From Gallionella sp. (GTDB taxonomy: Bacteria; Pseudomonadota; Gammaproteobacteria; Burkholderiales; Gallionellaceae): DNA of 64,000 bases. The stretch's first letter is position 1; the number at the start of each line of letters is the position of its first letter. Where the stretch lies: positions 17,946 to 81,945 of the forward strand of contig JAQUAI010000006.1 of assembly GCA_028687335.1 (NCBI GenBank), written 5' to 3'. The translations under genes were made by a program, and so were the position numbers. Shown here one piece after another: positions 9,696 through 18,770 of the stretch. The notes below the pieces were generated by a model. The model saw only the letters and a program-made list of their open reading frames with translations. It was not told the origin of the DNA and made no database searches.

Positions 9696-12167
9696 GTGAG
9701 TCTTCCGCGCTTATCTCTAAAACTTTTGCGTCGCGATTGGCGTGCCGGAGAGTGGCGCGTGCTGTTAATCGCGCTGGTCTTGGCGGTGGGGAGCCTCTCC
9801 ACCGTCGGTTTGTTTGCCGACCGAGTGCGGCAGGCATTGCAGCAGCAGGCACAAAGCTTGATTGGTGCCGATCTGCGGCTCACTTCAACCCGTCCGATTT
9901 CCCCCGCTTACCGTGAATTAGCTCAAGCGCACAACTTGAGGGTGGTGCAGAGCCGCACTTTCCCCAGCATGGTGTCGCGCGGCGAACAGGTCTTGCTGAG
10001 CGAGATACAAGCCGTGCAAGCCGGATATCCTTTACGCGGACAAATCGAGATTGATGATGGTTCGGCGCACGCGGCAAACACTATTCCTGCAAGTACAACG
10101 GTCTGGGCGGATGAGCGTTTGCTGAGTCGGCTTAACCTCAAAGTAGGCGATGAGGTTGGCATCGGCACAAAACGTTTCACGGTGGCAGCACGCATAGTGA
10201 AAGACATTGATCAGTCCATCGGCTTCGCTAGTTTTGCCCCGCGCGTATTGATGAATGAGGCCGATTTGGCCGCGACCGGACTCTTGCGGGAAGGCAGTCG
10301 CGTTTCATATCGCCTGATGTTTGCTGGCGATGCCCAGCAAGTAGCGTTGTTTAAATCAATATTGCGAGAACGACTTTCCGATAATGAAAAAATGGAAGAC
10401 GTGCGCGATGCCCGTCCCGAAATTCGTACCGCATTGGAGCGGGCCGAGCATTTTCTCGGTCTTGCCGCACTCACGGCGGCGATCCTAGCGGGGGCGGCAA
10501 TGGCAATGGCGGCGCGGCGTTTTGTGCTGCGCCATCTGGATAGCTGTGCAGTGATGCGTTGCCTCGGTGCGCAGCAAGCACAAGTGCTGTATTTGTTCTT
10601 GTATCAGTTTGTTCTACTTGGCACTTTTGCGGTGTTATTGGGCTCGGCCTTGGGCTATTTCACGCAAGCGGTGCTGATCGAAAGTATCGCCGCCATGCGC
10701 GAGGCAAACCTGCCGCAGCCCAGTGTATTACCCTTGCTTAAAGCCGCTGTAAGCGGCTTTGCCCTATTGCTCGGATTCGCATTTTTACCCTTGCTGCAAT
10801 TGCGCAAGGTTTCGCCGCTGCGTGTGTTGCGGCAAGAGCTGGGGTTGCCGGAAGCCAGTGCTTGGCTGATTTATGGATTAGCACTGGTGATATTGGCGGG
10901 ATTATTTTTGTGGCATGCCGGTTCGTTGAAACTGGGCATGGTCGTGTTATTTGGGCTGCTGGCTGGTTTGCTGCTATTTGGTGGTTCGGCTTGGTTATTG
11001 TTACAAGGGTTGGCGCGTTATGCTCGATTCTTTCAGGCGCATTGGCGGCAAGCTTTTTTTAATCTAGCGCGGCATGGGCGTAGTGCCGCCGTACAAGTGG
11101 TTGCGCTCAGCCTGGGCGGAATGGCATTACTGGTATTGACGCTGGTGCGTGGCGATTTGTTGGAAAGCTGGCAGGGCAAGCTACCGCCGGAAACACCGAA
11201 CCGCTTTGTCGTGAATATTCAACCCGAGCAGGTGCAGCCAGTACAAGATTTTTTCATGCGCCAATCGCTATTGCCGCCGGACTTGCAGCCCATGGTGCGT
11301 GGCAAACTGGTTGAGATTAACGCTCGACAGATTCACAGCGAAGACTACGCCGAGCCTAGAGCGCGCGCACTGGTGGAGCGGGAATTCAATCTTTCCCATA
11401 TGACGCAAATGCCGCAGTGGAACGAACTGGCTAGTGGTGTTTGGTGGCAAGCAAAAGCAAATGGTCAGCTCTCGGTGGAAGAAGGCATCGCCAAAACCTT
11501 GGGTATTCGGCTGGGTGATACGCTGACCTATGATGTCGCTGGCTCACGTTTTACCGCGCGAGTGACAAGCTTACGCAAGGTGCAATGGGACTCAATGCGG
11601 GTTAATTTTTTCGTGATCGCATCGCCGGATGTATTGCAGGATTTTCCCGCCAGCTATCTGAGCAGCTTTTACTTGTCACCCGACAAAATCGGGGCGGGCG
11701 ATGCACTGGTGCGGGAATTCCCCAACGTACTGTTGATTGATACCGGAGATGTGATCGGGCAAGTGCGCGGCATCATGGATCAAATTTCGCAAACGATGAG
11801 CGTGGTATTTCTGTTCACCTTACTGAGCGGCTTGGCAGTGTTATACGCGGCACTGCTCGCCACACAAGACGAACGCACCCGCGAGGTGGCGATATTGCGA
11901 ACTTTTGGTGCTGACGCAGCCTATCTGCGCCGACTTCACCTTGCCGAATTTTGCGTATTGGGGAGCTTAAGCGGCTTGTTTGCTGCATCGGGAGCGGTCT
12001 TGCTGGGCTGGGTATTGGCGCGTTTTATTCTCGATGTTCCCTATCAAAGCGGGGCACTCATCTGGTTGCTTGGTATATCAGGGGGCGCAGCTTTAGTTAC
12101 CGTGGCCGGATGGCTATCCATGCGTCGGCTTGTGCTCATGCCGCCATTGGCAATATTACGGGAGTAG
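9696..12167 (+). CDS. FtsX-like ABC transporter permease (YbbP type)
   Basis: The 823-residue product has the layout of large YbbP-type permeases: an N-terminal membrane anchor (LLIALVLAVGSLSTVGLF), a periplasmic MacB-like domain, a block of membrane helices (about residues 255-470), a second periplasmic domain, and a C-terminal FtsX domain with three helices (VVFLFTLLSGLAVLYAALLA onwards). Such proteins pair with a YbbA-type ATPase and often a TesA esterase; neither is next to it here, so it is an orphan within this window. The start is GTG at 9696. A 21-bp palindrome at 10740-10760 lies inside the coding region. The transported substrate is unknown. Confidence 0.88.
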   Translation: MSLPRLSLKLLRRDWRAGEWRVLLIALVLAVGSLSTVGLFADRVRQALQQQAQSLIGADLRLTSTRPISPAYRELAQAHNLRVVQSRTFPSMVSRGEQVLLSEIQAVQAGYPLRGQIEIDDGSAHAANTIPASTTVWADERLLSRLNLKVGDEVGIGTKRFTVAARIVKDIDQSIGFASFAPRVLMNEADLAATGLLREGSRVSYRLMFAGDAQQVALFKSILRERLSDNEKMEDVRDARPEIRTALERAEHFLGLAALTAAILAGAAMAMAARRFVLRHLDSCAVMRCLGAQQAQVLYLFLYQFVLLGTFAVLLGSALGYFTQAVLIESIAAMREANLPQPSVLPLLKAAVSGFALLLGFAFLPLLQLRKVSPLRVLRQELGLPEASAWLIYGLALVILAGLFLWHAGSLKLGMVVLFGLLAGLLLFGGSAWLLLQGLARYARFFQAHWRQAFFNLARHGRSAAVQVVALSLGGMALLVLTLVRGDLLESWQGKLPPETPNRFVVNIQPEQVQPVQDFFMRQSLLPPDLQPMVRGKLVEINARQIHSEDYAEPRARALVEREFNLSHMTQMPQWNELASGVWWQAKANGQLSVEEGIAKTLGIRLGDTLTYDVAGSRFTARVTSLRKVQWDSMRVNFFVIASPDVLQDFPASYLSSFYLSPDKIGAGDALVREFPNVLLIDTGDVIGQVRGIMDQISQTMSVVFLFTLLSGLAVLYAALLATQDERTREVAILRTFGADAAYLRRLHLAEFCVLGSLSGLFAASGAVLLGWVLARFILDVPYQSGALIWLLGISGGAALVTVAGWLSMRRLVLMPPLAILRE
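10740..10760 (+). repeat. Perfect 9-bp stem hairpin inside the permease gene
   Basis: AAAGCCGCT (10740-10748) and AGCGGCTTT (10752-10760) are perfect inverted repeats around a GTA loop. Only three Ts end the second arm, so it is at best a cryptic intragenic terminator. Confidence 0.5.
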
Positions 12168-12244
12168 GTCGAGACATCAGTTGCTCGACATCCCAAAAAT
12201 ACACATCAACCTTCTTGCCAAAAATGCACGAAAAGGTGAAAAAA

Positions 12245-12478
12245 ATGAAGGGATCAATACAAAAGCGAGAACGGCGGGCGTGCGGACTGGGCATCGCCCA
12301 CGTCGAGCTTACCCTGCAAAACATCAACGATGCCCCAGTTGTGACAGTCGACCAACACCTTAAACCTATCTACGGCTATGACGCGGTCTATCGCTGGTAT
12401 GGCAGCAGTGAGCAGATGCGGGGCCGCAAGCTAGCGGCGAATGCTGGCGTGTGGGCTGGTGAGATGAGGGCAGTATGA
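12245..12478 (+). pseudogene. Relic C-terminal fragment of a cadherin-like repeat protein
   Basis: This is an open frame of 77 codons without a good ribosome site. It contains HVELTLQNINDAPVV, a sequence typical of the junctions between cadherin-like/VCBS repeats in giant calcium-binding surface proteins, and it ends in an unrecognised tail (YRWYGSSEQMRGRKLAANAG). Its stop overlaps the next gene as ATGA (12475-12478), as expected if a once-larger upstream gene was translationally coupled to that gene. The frame remains open into the end of the FtsX-like permease, so the left limit of the remnant is uncertain. The remnant status is an inference. Confidence 0.4.
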
Positions 12479-13669
12479 AGAACAAAAAACAAAACGGCTC
12501 GACATGGTGCGCACTGCTGCTGACAGCGGCAGTGATGGTGCCGGAGTGTGTGGAGGCATTGGAAGCCCCGTTTCCTACACGCGACAAACCGTTTGCAGTG
12601 AAGGATAGCGGGGTTGAGGTTCCGCCTAAGTACGGCGGACTGGTGAAGTGGATGGATAACGACCGAGTGATCTTTTCTGCGCTCAGAAAAGATGTTCCCA
12701 AGAACATTAATCCGGAAGGATTGCGCATTGTTATCTGGGATACCGTAAAAGGAACTGTTGCGCATTACGCAGATGGGAAGCTCCGCTGCTATAGCGATGG
12801 AAATATTGCTTATCAAACTGAATCCACGAAATTTGTTTCTCGTGGAGTGGCAATTGAGAAAGGAAAAACAGGAGAGTTGGGAAAAGAGCTATTGATTGAG
12901 GCCGGAGCCGCCGCCCCATTGTGGTTAATCAACCCCTATTCCTGCAAGAGCTATGGCAGCTTGGGATTTACATCGCGAGACGAAATAGTCCGCCCCGATC
13001 CTTTGATGCACATTCTTCGCCTGCGCGAGGATCACGGCTACCTAGATTTGTACACCAAAGGGCAACAAGTAATAGAAAAGGGGCTGAATGGTCGAGTAAC
13101 GATACGTCAAGTAACGCGCCTGCCGTTCGTTCCGGAAAACAAATATCACATCAAGTATTACCGCACGGGAAAAGCAGAGGCTATCGAGTTGAACAGCGTG
13201 AGGGGGGGGGATTTTCGAGCCAGTGTTCTCCAAATACGCCAATGCCTATGTGCTGGATCAGTTGATCCCAGATCGGAAGTCGGTGGAATTATCGCAGCCG
13301 AATCGATTCCCAGATGGCCCTCCATCTGTGCATTTGCTTTCACCAGCGGGCGAGCTTACGACGCTGACCTATCCTGATGGGCTATATCAAATGACCAGCG
13401 CAATCGGAATCAATTTTTCCCAGAGGGGGTTGTTAATTTCCGCATCGGCGGGCGAGCGGTTCAATCCAAAATCGAAAACGACGGGGTTGTTTCTAGCGCG
13501 CAATGAGAGGTTTGTGAAGCTCATAGACGATGTGGTGCGTGAAATGGATGTATCTCCAGATGGATGCAAAGTCGCGTTTGTACACGGGATTACAGGTGTG
13601 GGCGGATGGCCGATTCCTGGGAATTCACACACCATCAAAATGATCGACGTTTGCTCCAACACAAATTAA
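12475..13669 (+). CDS. Secreted protein of unknown function, split by a 9-G tract
   Basis: The frame from 12475 encodes a signal peptide (residues 1-28) and a WD/propeller-like secreted protein of unknown family. It continues to a run of nine Gs at 13202-13210. In the assembled sequence the frame then ends at 13377 with an unrelated tail, whereas one G fewer joins it to the second frame, which runs as IFEPVFSKYANAYVLDQL and on to 13669. The combined product would be about 397 residues with a strand-rich C-terminal half (SPAGELTTLTYPDG; MDVSPDGCKVAFVHG). The break is either a sequencing error, a genuine pseudogene, or slipped-strand phase variation. No function is recognised; its position next to lipase/RTX-like fragments makes an accessory or immunity-type role possible. 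Confidence 0.6.
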
Positions 13670-13686
13670 ACCAGGGAGAAGAAATC

Positions 13687-13863
13687 ATGGCAACTTTTAC
13701 CGATGCAGCAACGCAAAACCGCATCAGCCAGCTTTTGTTTACCGCCGCAGACCAGAATTACGGCCCAATCCAAAAAGGTGACGCACTGGCTCCGATCAAC
13801 AATATAGGGGGATATCTGTACAGCCGTATCCGCCCCCTAGCTTCGCATTTGATTTGCGAATGA
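13687..13863 (+). CDS. Small truncated ORF with a good ribosome site
   Basis: A 58-codon frame begins MATFTDAATQNRISQLLFTAADQNYG after CAGGGAGAAG at the right distance. The first 45 or so residues look like the start of a larger protein; the end (RIRPLASHLICE) appears unrelated and overlaps two hairpins (arms 13805-13811/13833-13839 and 13842-13847/13855-13860). It is probably a fragment left by deletion of the rest of the gene. No family is recognised. Confidence 0.4.
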   Translation: MATFTDAATQNRISQLLFTAADQNYGPIQKGDALAPINNIGGYLYSRIRPLASHLICE

Positions 13864-13913
13864 GAGCGGGTTGAAGATCAAAGTGATTTTGAGTTTTAAA
13901 CAGAGGAATTGAA

Positions 13914-13973
13914 ATGCGACAAAATAATGCGTCCTCTTTGATCCCTGATGAGAGGAGATCGGCATGCTACTGA
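13914..13973 (+). CDS. 19-codon leader ORF overlapping the next gene
   Basis: ATG at 13914 follows AGAGGAA with 5-nt spacing and opens a 19-residue frame (MRQNNASSLIPDERRSACY) that stops at 13973, 10 nt inside the next gene. It crosses a hairpin, TCCTCT (13932-13937) with AGAGGA (13951-13956), that hides the ribosome site of that gene. Translation of the leader should open the hairpin, so translational coupling is the likely purpose. This is inferred from sequence only. Confidence 0.4.
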   Translation: MRQNNASSLIPDERRSACY

Positions 13974-14566
13974 TCGCATTTGTTGGAGGCGCACTGACCT
14001 TCACCATCATCGTGATGGTTGCAGCAGCCTATCTTGCGAAAGACAAAGGCAAGTCACCATTGAAATGGTCGTTACTGTCGCTGCTTGGACTCTTCGTATT
14101 AACAGCTTGGGACTACTACCCAATCCAGTGGGCACACCAGTATTACTGTGAAAAGGAATCTGGATTCTGGATATACAAGACGCTGGATCAGTGGAAGGCT
14201 GAGAACCCGGGGGTGATGGAGGGACTAACTTCGACGCGTGTGTCTCCATCAACGCATCAGGATAGTGAATCGGGGCGCACCGTTACATATTTTTTGAATC
14301 AGCGTTTCAATTGGGTAGTGAAGAGAACTGGTGAGTTGTCATTCAATCAATGGCGGTGGGAGCAAGTCGTGTTGGACAGCAAGACCAATGAGGTATTGGC
14401 GCGTTATGTTGATTTCTCAACTGGCAATGGAGCTATTGGGGGGGTACCAGAGGTTCGTTTCTGGCTTCACCGTGACCATTGCAGTGGTGGCGAAACGAAC
14501 GATAGCAAGCTCGCCCATTTTTTTATTTCAGCAAAAAATATCAATGAAAAAGGAGTGGTGAAATGA
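13964..14566 (+). CDS. Membrane-anchored protein of unknown function
   Basis: The 200-residue product has two N-terminal membrane segments (about residues 2-25 and 36-50) followed by a soluble domain starting YYCEKESGFWIYKTLDQWK, with conserved-looking aromatic residues and a cysteine in LHRDHCSGGE. AGAGGAG lies 6-7 nt upstream of the ATG but is sequestered in a hairpin. Its stop overlaps the start of the lipase-like fragment (ATGA, 14563-14566). It looks like a partner, possibly an immunity or accessory protein, for the adjacent lipase/RTX-like gene; that role is an inference. Confidence 0.6.
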   Translation: MLLIAFVGGALTFTIIVMVAAAYLAKDKGKSPLKWSLLSLLGLFVLTAWDYYPIQWAHQYYCEKESGFWIYKTLDQWKAENPGVMEGLTSTRVSPSTHQDSESGRTVTYFLNQRFNWVVKRTGELSFNQWRWEQVVLDSKTNEVLARYVDFSTGNGAIGGVPEVRFWLHRDHCSGGETNDSKLAHFFISAKNINEKGVVK

Positions 14567-14955
14567 GCGGTATTCAAGATTTTTTTCAACAGGCTCAATT
14601 GGTTGAGGCTGCCTATAGTAACTTTGTTGATCCTCAAACAAACTCTCCGTACACGGAAGCCTCAAAAATTCAGGGAGTACTCAAAACTGGCACCTTCAGT
14701 CCCGCCCGCGCCACCGCCATTGCGCAACAATGGCGAGTTGTTGATCATCTTCCGAACACCATAAGCGGAACATCAATGACGCTGTTTCAAAGCACATTGA
14801 CGGGTGCGTACCATTTGGCAGCGCGCGGAACAGAGCCCCTGGTACAGGGTGGTGTGGATTTTTTGCAAGCGGACATGCAGAAAATCCTACAAGACGGCTT
14901 GGCGATCAATCAAATCATCGACACCCAAAATCAAAAGGCTCAGCTTTGCATTTGA
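14563..14955 (+). pseudogene. N-terminal fragment of a lipase/RTX-like protein
   Basis: The 130-codon frame starts MSGIQDFFQQAQLVEAAYSN and contains FSPARATAIAQQWRVVDH and GAYHLAARGTEPL, which match the N-terminal region of class 3 lipase-like calcium-binding repeat proteins of several hundred to thousands of residues. It stops after QNQKAQLCI, before any catalytic Ser motif, so only the first part of the gene survives. AAAGGAG gives a good start overlapping the previous gene. The assignment rests on remembered family sequence and is moderately sure. Confidence 0.55.
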
Positions 14956-14996
14956 TTCCCAAATCTACGCCACTCACGTATTCGCACGCTTGAATC

Positions 14997-15488
14997 ATGT
15001 CGCCTGATGAGCAAATAAAGAGACTTCAAAAGTTAGCCCGGTTTTCTTGGATACCTAGTGGCTTGGTTGTGCTGACCTTGGCATTTTTGGTATTTGGGTA
15101 TCAAAGTGGATACGAGGCTTTATTTGTGTTGGGTGCTTTTGTGGGGTTTGCTGCTGTGGCATCAAGAAAAGTTGCGCCGCACTGGAGAAATGCAATTCAG
15201 GCCACTCGTGCAGGAACGCGGCTAAAAGGGGTTGTGACCATCTTGATCACTAGAGATCCAACGTCGTTTGATGATTATGTTGCAACGGTCGAAGATGAGT
15301 CGAAAAATACTTGGCGCTTTCAGTTTAGTCCGCACTACTGGGAGCCTACGGAGGGCACCTACAGCGCTGAAACCTATTATGTGCAGGGCGTTGAGTGGCC
15401 GGTACTGCTGCTTACGGAGGGTGGCATCGTGTTCCCAGCGTTTATCCCGCAAAAAATAGCAAAGCCTGCTGAGTCATCGCTTCGGTAG
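14997..15488 (+). CDS. Two-helix membrane protein of unknown function
   Basis: The 163-residue product has two adjacent membrane helices (about residues 17-34 and 38-55) and a C-terminal strand-rich soluble domain (GVVTILITRDPTSFDDYVATVED; GTYSAETYYVQGVEWPVLLL). It follows the lipase-like fragment by 41 nt and resembles the neighbouring membrane protein in layout rather than in sequence. No family is recognised. It may be an accessory or immunity-type gene of the island. Confidence 0.6.
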   Translation: MSPDEQIKRLQKLARFSWIPSGLVVLTLAFLVFGYQSGYEALFVLGAFVGFAAVASRKVAPHWRNAIQATRAGTRLKGVVTILITRDPTSFDDYVATVEDESKNTWRFQFSPHYWEPTEGTYSAETYYVQGVEWPVLLLTEGGIVFPAFIPQKIAKPAESSLR

Positions 15489-15504
15489 GGTTGCACCTAT
15501 GAGG

Positions 15505-15534
15505 TTGAGGAAAATGCGCGGTTGGTGATAGAAT
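15505..15534 (+). promoter_or_regulatory. Candidate sigma-70 promoter of rpsB-tsf
   Basis: TTGAGG (15505-15510) and TAGAAT (15529-15534) are separated by 18 bp and lie about 120 nt before rpsB. The long leader between them and the gene is consistent with the S2-responsive leaders known for rpsB in other bacteria, but no specific leader fold was established here. Confidence 0.45.
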
Positions 15535-15655
15535 GCGCGCCGCTTCGGAATAGGCCGGAGTAAATTTCCCGCTCGTGCAAGTTGGGGTGCTCATCAAGAG
15601 GTCGATGGGTCGGGCTGACGAGTGGTAGTTATAACCCTTACGTTTAGGAGTAGTC

Positions 15656-16378
15656 ATGGCAGTAACAATGCGTCAAATGCTTGAGGCCGGTGTTCACTTT
15701 GGTCACCAAACCCGTTTCTGGAATCCTAAGATGGCACCGTACATCTTTGGTCATCGCAACAAGATTCACATCATTAACCTGGAAAAGACTGTCGCTAAGT
15801 TCGCCGAAGCGGAAGCTTTTGTGCGCAAGCTGGCAGCTAAGAAGGGCACTATTCTGTTCGTGGCAACTAAGCGTCAAGCCCGCGAAATTATCGAAGAAGA
15901 AGCATTGCGTGCATCTAGCCCGTTCGTGAGCTATCGCTGGTTGGGCGGTATGCTGACCAATCACAAGACTGTTCAATTGTCGATTAAGCGTTTGCGCGAG
16001 TTGGAAGAGCTGACAGCTGAAGGTTCTTCCGAGAAGATTTCCAAGAAAGAAGCACTGATGATGAAGCGCGAATTGGAAAAGCTGAACCGCAGTTTGGGCG
16101 GTATCAAAGATATGCCAGCTGTACCTGATGCATTGTTCGTGATCGACGTGGGCTACCAAAAGGGCGCCATCGTTGAAGCCAAGAAGTTGGGTATTCCTGT
16201 CATTGGTATCGTTGATACCAACAACTCCCCATTGGGTGTTGATTTCGTGATTCCAGGTAACGACGATTCGACTCAGGCAATTCGCTTGTACGCTCGCGGT
16301 ATCGCTGATGCGATTTTGGAAGGCCGTGCTCAGGCGCTGAATGAGCTGGTTGAGCAAGTTTCGGAACAAGCCGCCTAA
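15656..16378 (+). CDS. rpsB: 30S ribosomal protein S2
   Basis: The 240-residue protein starts [26 protein letters not shown] and contains the S2 signatures [12 protein letters not shown] and [25 protein letters not shown]2 binds the 30S platform late in assembly. TAGGAG precedes the ATG. It opens the rpsB-tsf-pyrH-frr translation block, and an intergenic hairpin with a T-run separates it from tsf. Confidence 0.98.
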   Translation: MAVTMRQMLEAGVHFGHQTRFWNPKMAPYIFGHRNKIHIINLEKTVAKFAEAEAFVRKLAAKKGTILFVATKRQAREIIEEEALRASSPFVSYRWLGGMLTNHKTVQLSIKRLRELEELTAEGSSEKISKKEALMMKRELEKLNRSLGGIKDMPAVPDALFVIDVGYQKGAIVEAKKLGIPVIGIVDTNNSPLGVDFVIPGNDDSTQAIRLYARGIADAILEGRAQALNELVEQVSEQAA

Positions 16379-16395
16379 GGTTTTGTGCCGACGTG

Positions 16396-16419
16396 AAAGG
16401 GGCGTCAGCCCCTTTTTTT
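16396..16419 (+). terminator. Attenuating terminator between rpsB and tsf
   Basis: AAAGGGGC (16396-16403), a GTCA loop and GCCCC (16408-16412) are followed by seven Ts. It is a canonical intrinsic terminator in the position where a partial rpsB-tsf terminator is known in other proteobacteria, so it probably lowers tsf relative to rpsB. Confidence 0.8.
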
Positions 16420-16451
16420 GTAAGTTTTTTTGAGTTTTGATGGAGTTTAAG

Positions 16452-17351
16452 ATGGCAGAAATTACCGCAGCAATGGTTAAGGAACTGCGCGAGGCAACTG
16501 GCCTCGGCATGATGGAATGCAAGAAGGCATTGGTTGAGTCCAATGGCGATTTTAAGGTTGCTGAAGAGCAATTGCGTATTAAGAGCGGTGCCAAGGCTAG
16601 CAAGGCGGCTTCGCGCGTGACAGCGGAAGGTATCGTTAGCGCGTTCATCGCGGCTGATGGCAAAGCGGCTGCCGTGGTGGAAGTGAACTGCGAAACTGAC
16701 TTTGTGGCCAAGAATGACGACTTTATCGCGTTCGCCAAAAATGTTGCGCAAACCGTTGCACAAAACAATCCAGCTGATGTGGATGTTTTGGCAGGTATGG
16801 CGTTGGTTAATGGTGCGGGTTCGGTTGATGAAGTGCGCAAAGCATTGGTGATGAAGATTGGTGAAAATCTGACTATTCGCCGTGTTGAGCGTTACGAGAC
16901 GACAGACGGCAAGCTGGCAACTTATTTGCACGGCAGCAAGATCGGTGTGTTGGTTAGCTACACCGGCGGTGACGATGCATTGGGTCGTGATATTGCGATG
17001 CACATTGCGGCAAGCAAGCCAAAGTCTGTTGATGCTTCCGGTGTGAATCAAGAAGACATCGCAACCGAGCGTCGTATCGCGATTGAGAAGGCCAAGGAAT
17101 CCGGCAAGCCGGAAGCGATGCTGGAAAAGATCGCCGAAGGTACTGTGCAGAAGTTCTTGAAGGAAGTGACGCTGCTGGGGCAGGTGTTTGTTAAAGCGGA
17201 AGATGGCAAGCAAACTATCGAGCAATTGCTGAAGAGCAAAGGCGCAACCGTAAGCGCATTCAAGATGTTTGTGGTTGGTGAAGGCATTGAGAAGAAGGTG
17301 GAAGATTACGCGGCTGAAGTTGCTGCCGCAGCTGCCGCTGCTCAGGGTTAA
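16452..17351 (+). CDS. tsf: Translation elongation factor Ts
   Basis: EF-Ts exchanges GDP for GTP on EF-Tu. The protein begins [27 protein letters not shown], the family N-terminus. It carries [13 protein letters not shown] and [22 protein letters not shown] in the dimerisation/core region. The ATG at 16452 is chosen over the upstream TTG/ATG because it gives the canonical MAEITA start with TGGAG 6 nt upstream; the product is 299 residues. pyrH follows 5 nt after the stop. Confidence 0.97.
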   Translation: MAEITAAMVKELREATGLGMMECKKALVESNGDFKVAEEQLRIKSGAKASKAASRVTAEGIVSAFIAADGKAAAVVEVNCETDFVAKNDDFIAFAKNVAQTVAQNNPADVDVLAGMALVNGAGSVDEVRKALVMKIGENLTIRRVERYETTDGKLATYLHGSKIGVLVSYTGGDDALGRDIAMHIAASKPKSVDASGVNQEDIATERRIAIEKAKESGKPEAMLEKIAEGTVQKFLKEVTLLGQVFVKAEDGKQTIEQLLKSKGATVSAFKMFVVGEGIEKKVEDYAAEVAAAAAAAQG

Positions 17352-17356
17352 TCGAC

Positions 17357-18076
17357 ATGAACGCGCCCGCTTACAAACGTATTCTTCTTAAGCTTTCCGG
17401 CGAAGCCCTGATGGGCGATGATAGCTACGGTATCAACCGTGCTGTGATTGAGCGTATTGTCGGTGAGATTAAAGAAGTTGTGGAGTTGGGCGTGGAAGTC
17501 GCCATTGTGATCGGCGGCGGCAATATTTTTCGTGGCGTGGCTCCGGCTGCGGCAGGGATGGATAGGGCAACTGCCGATTACATGGGTATGCTGGCCACGG
17601 TGATGAATTCGATGGCTTTGCAGGATGCGATGAAACGCGCCGGTCTTGATTGTCGCGTACAGTCTGCATTGAGTTTGGAGCAGGTGGCTGAGCCGTTTAT
17701 TCGCGGTAAGGCATTGCGTTATCTGGAAGACGGAAAAGTGGTTATTTTCGCTGCGGGTATCGGTAGTCCGTTCTTTACGACTGATACCGCTGCTGCCTTG
17801 CGTGGCGTGGAAATGTCTGCTGATGTGGTAATCAAAGCAACAAAAGTGGATGGCATTTATACCGCCGATCCAAAGAAAGACCCAAGTGCGATTCGCTATC
17901 AGAGCCTGAGCTTTGATGAGGCGATCAGCAAGAATCTTAAAGTGATGGATGCGACGGCACTGACTCTGTGTCGCGATCAAAAGCTTCCTATCATCGTATT
18001 CAGTATTTTCAAGCCGGGCGCGCTTAAGCGCGTGGTGTTCGGCGAAGGCGAAGGCACTTTGGTGCGCATTGATTGA
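17357..18076 (+). CDS. pyrH: Uridylate kinase
   Basis: UMP kinase phosphorylates UMP to UDP for nucleic-acid and cell-wall precursors. The 239-residue protein shows the amino-acid-kinase fold motifs: [41 protein letters not shown] and [10 protein letters not shown]. It sits between tsf and frr, the standard proteobacterial order. Confidence 0.97.
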   Translation: MNAPAYKRILLKLSGEALMGDDSYGINRAVIERIVGEIKEVVELGVEVAIVIGGGNIFRGVAPAAAGMDRATADYMGMLATVMNSMALQDAMKRAGLDCRVQSALSLEQVAEPFIRGKALRYLEDGKVVIFAAGIGSPFFTTDTAAALRGVEMSADVVIKATKVDGIYTADPKKDPSAIRYQSLSFDEAISKNLKVMDATALTLCRDQKLPIIVFSIFKPGALKRVVFGEGEGTLVRID

Positions 18077-18086
18077 GGGGTTAACG

Positions 18087-18644
18087 ATGTTGGCTGATCT
18101 GAAAAAAACGACCGAACAGAAAATGCAAAAGTCCCTTGACTCACTCAAGGTTGATTTGGGCAAAATTCGCACAGGCCGCGCCCATGTCGGGTTGCTTGAT
18201 CATGTGATGGTGGATTATTACGGTAATCCGACGCCGGTCAATCAGGTGGCGAATATCACGCTGGTGGATGCCCGTACGATTGGCGTGCAAGCCTATGAAA
18301 AAAATATGATCGGTCCGATTGAGCGTGCGATTCGTGACTCCGATCTGGGGTTGAATCCAGCAACGAATGGTGAGTTGATTCGTGTGCCTATGCCGATGCT
18401 GACGGAAGAGCGTCGTCGCGATTTGATTAAGGTGGTCAAAAGTGAAGGCGAAGATGCCAAAATCGCGGTGCGTAATATTCGTCGTGATGCAAACCAGCAT
18501 CTCAAAGATGCGTTGAAGAAAAAAGAAATTGCCGAGGATGATGAGCGTCGTTCACAGGATGAAGTTCAAAAGCTGACTGATCGTTACATCGCCGAAATCG
18601 ACAAGACGCTGATAACTAAAGAAACAGAGTTGATGGCGGTATAA
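18087..18644 (+). CDS. frr: Ribosome-recycling factor
   Basis: RRF splits post-termination ribosomes together with EF-G. The 185-residue length is canonical. The sequence has [36 protein letters not shown] and [36 protein letters not shown] helices. GAGGGG 6 nt before the ATG at 18087 decides the start. About 126 nt with a weak hairpin (arms 18684-18691 and 18713-18720) separate it from uppS. Confidence 0.97.
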   Translation: MLADLKKTTEQKMQKSLDSLKVDLGKIRTGRAHVGLLDHVMVDYYGNPTPVNQVANITLVDARTIGVQAYEKNMIGPIERAIRDSDLGLNPATNGELIRVPMPMLTEERRRDLIKVVKSEGEDAKIAVRNIRRDANQHLKDALKKKEIAEDDERRSQDEVQKLTDRYIAEIDKTLITKETELMAV

Positions 18645-18770
18645 CGGCGCGTGCATAATCGCTCCCAGCGGCTGGCAATGAATAACACTTCCCCGGTCTC
18701 AGTTTTTTCAGAGAAGTGTTTCTGCGCTGTTTTTCTCACGGCTCTGTGCCGATAACCGGTCCATCTCGAT

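Noticed and set aside
15644..16840. Minus-strand 398-codon frame
   Set aside because: It lies antisense to rpsB and tsf, has no recognised domain and reflects codon bias in these highly expressed genes.
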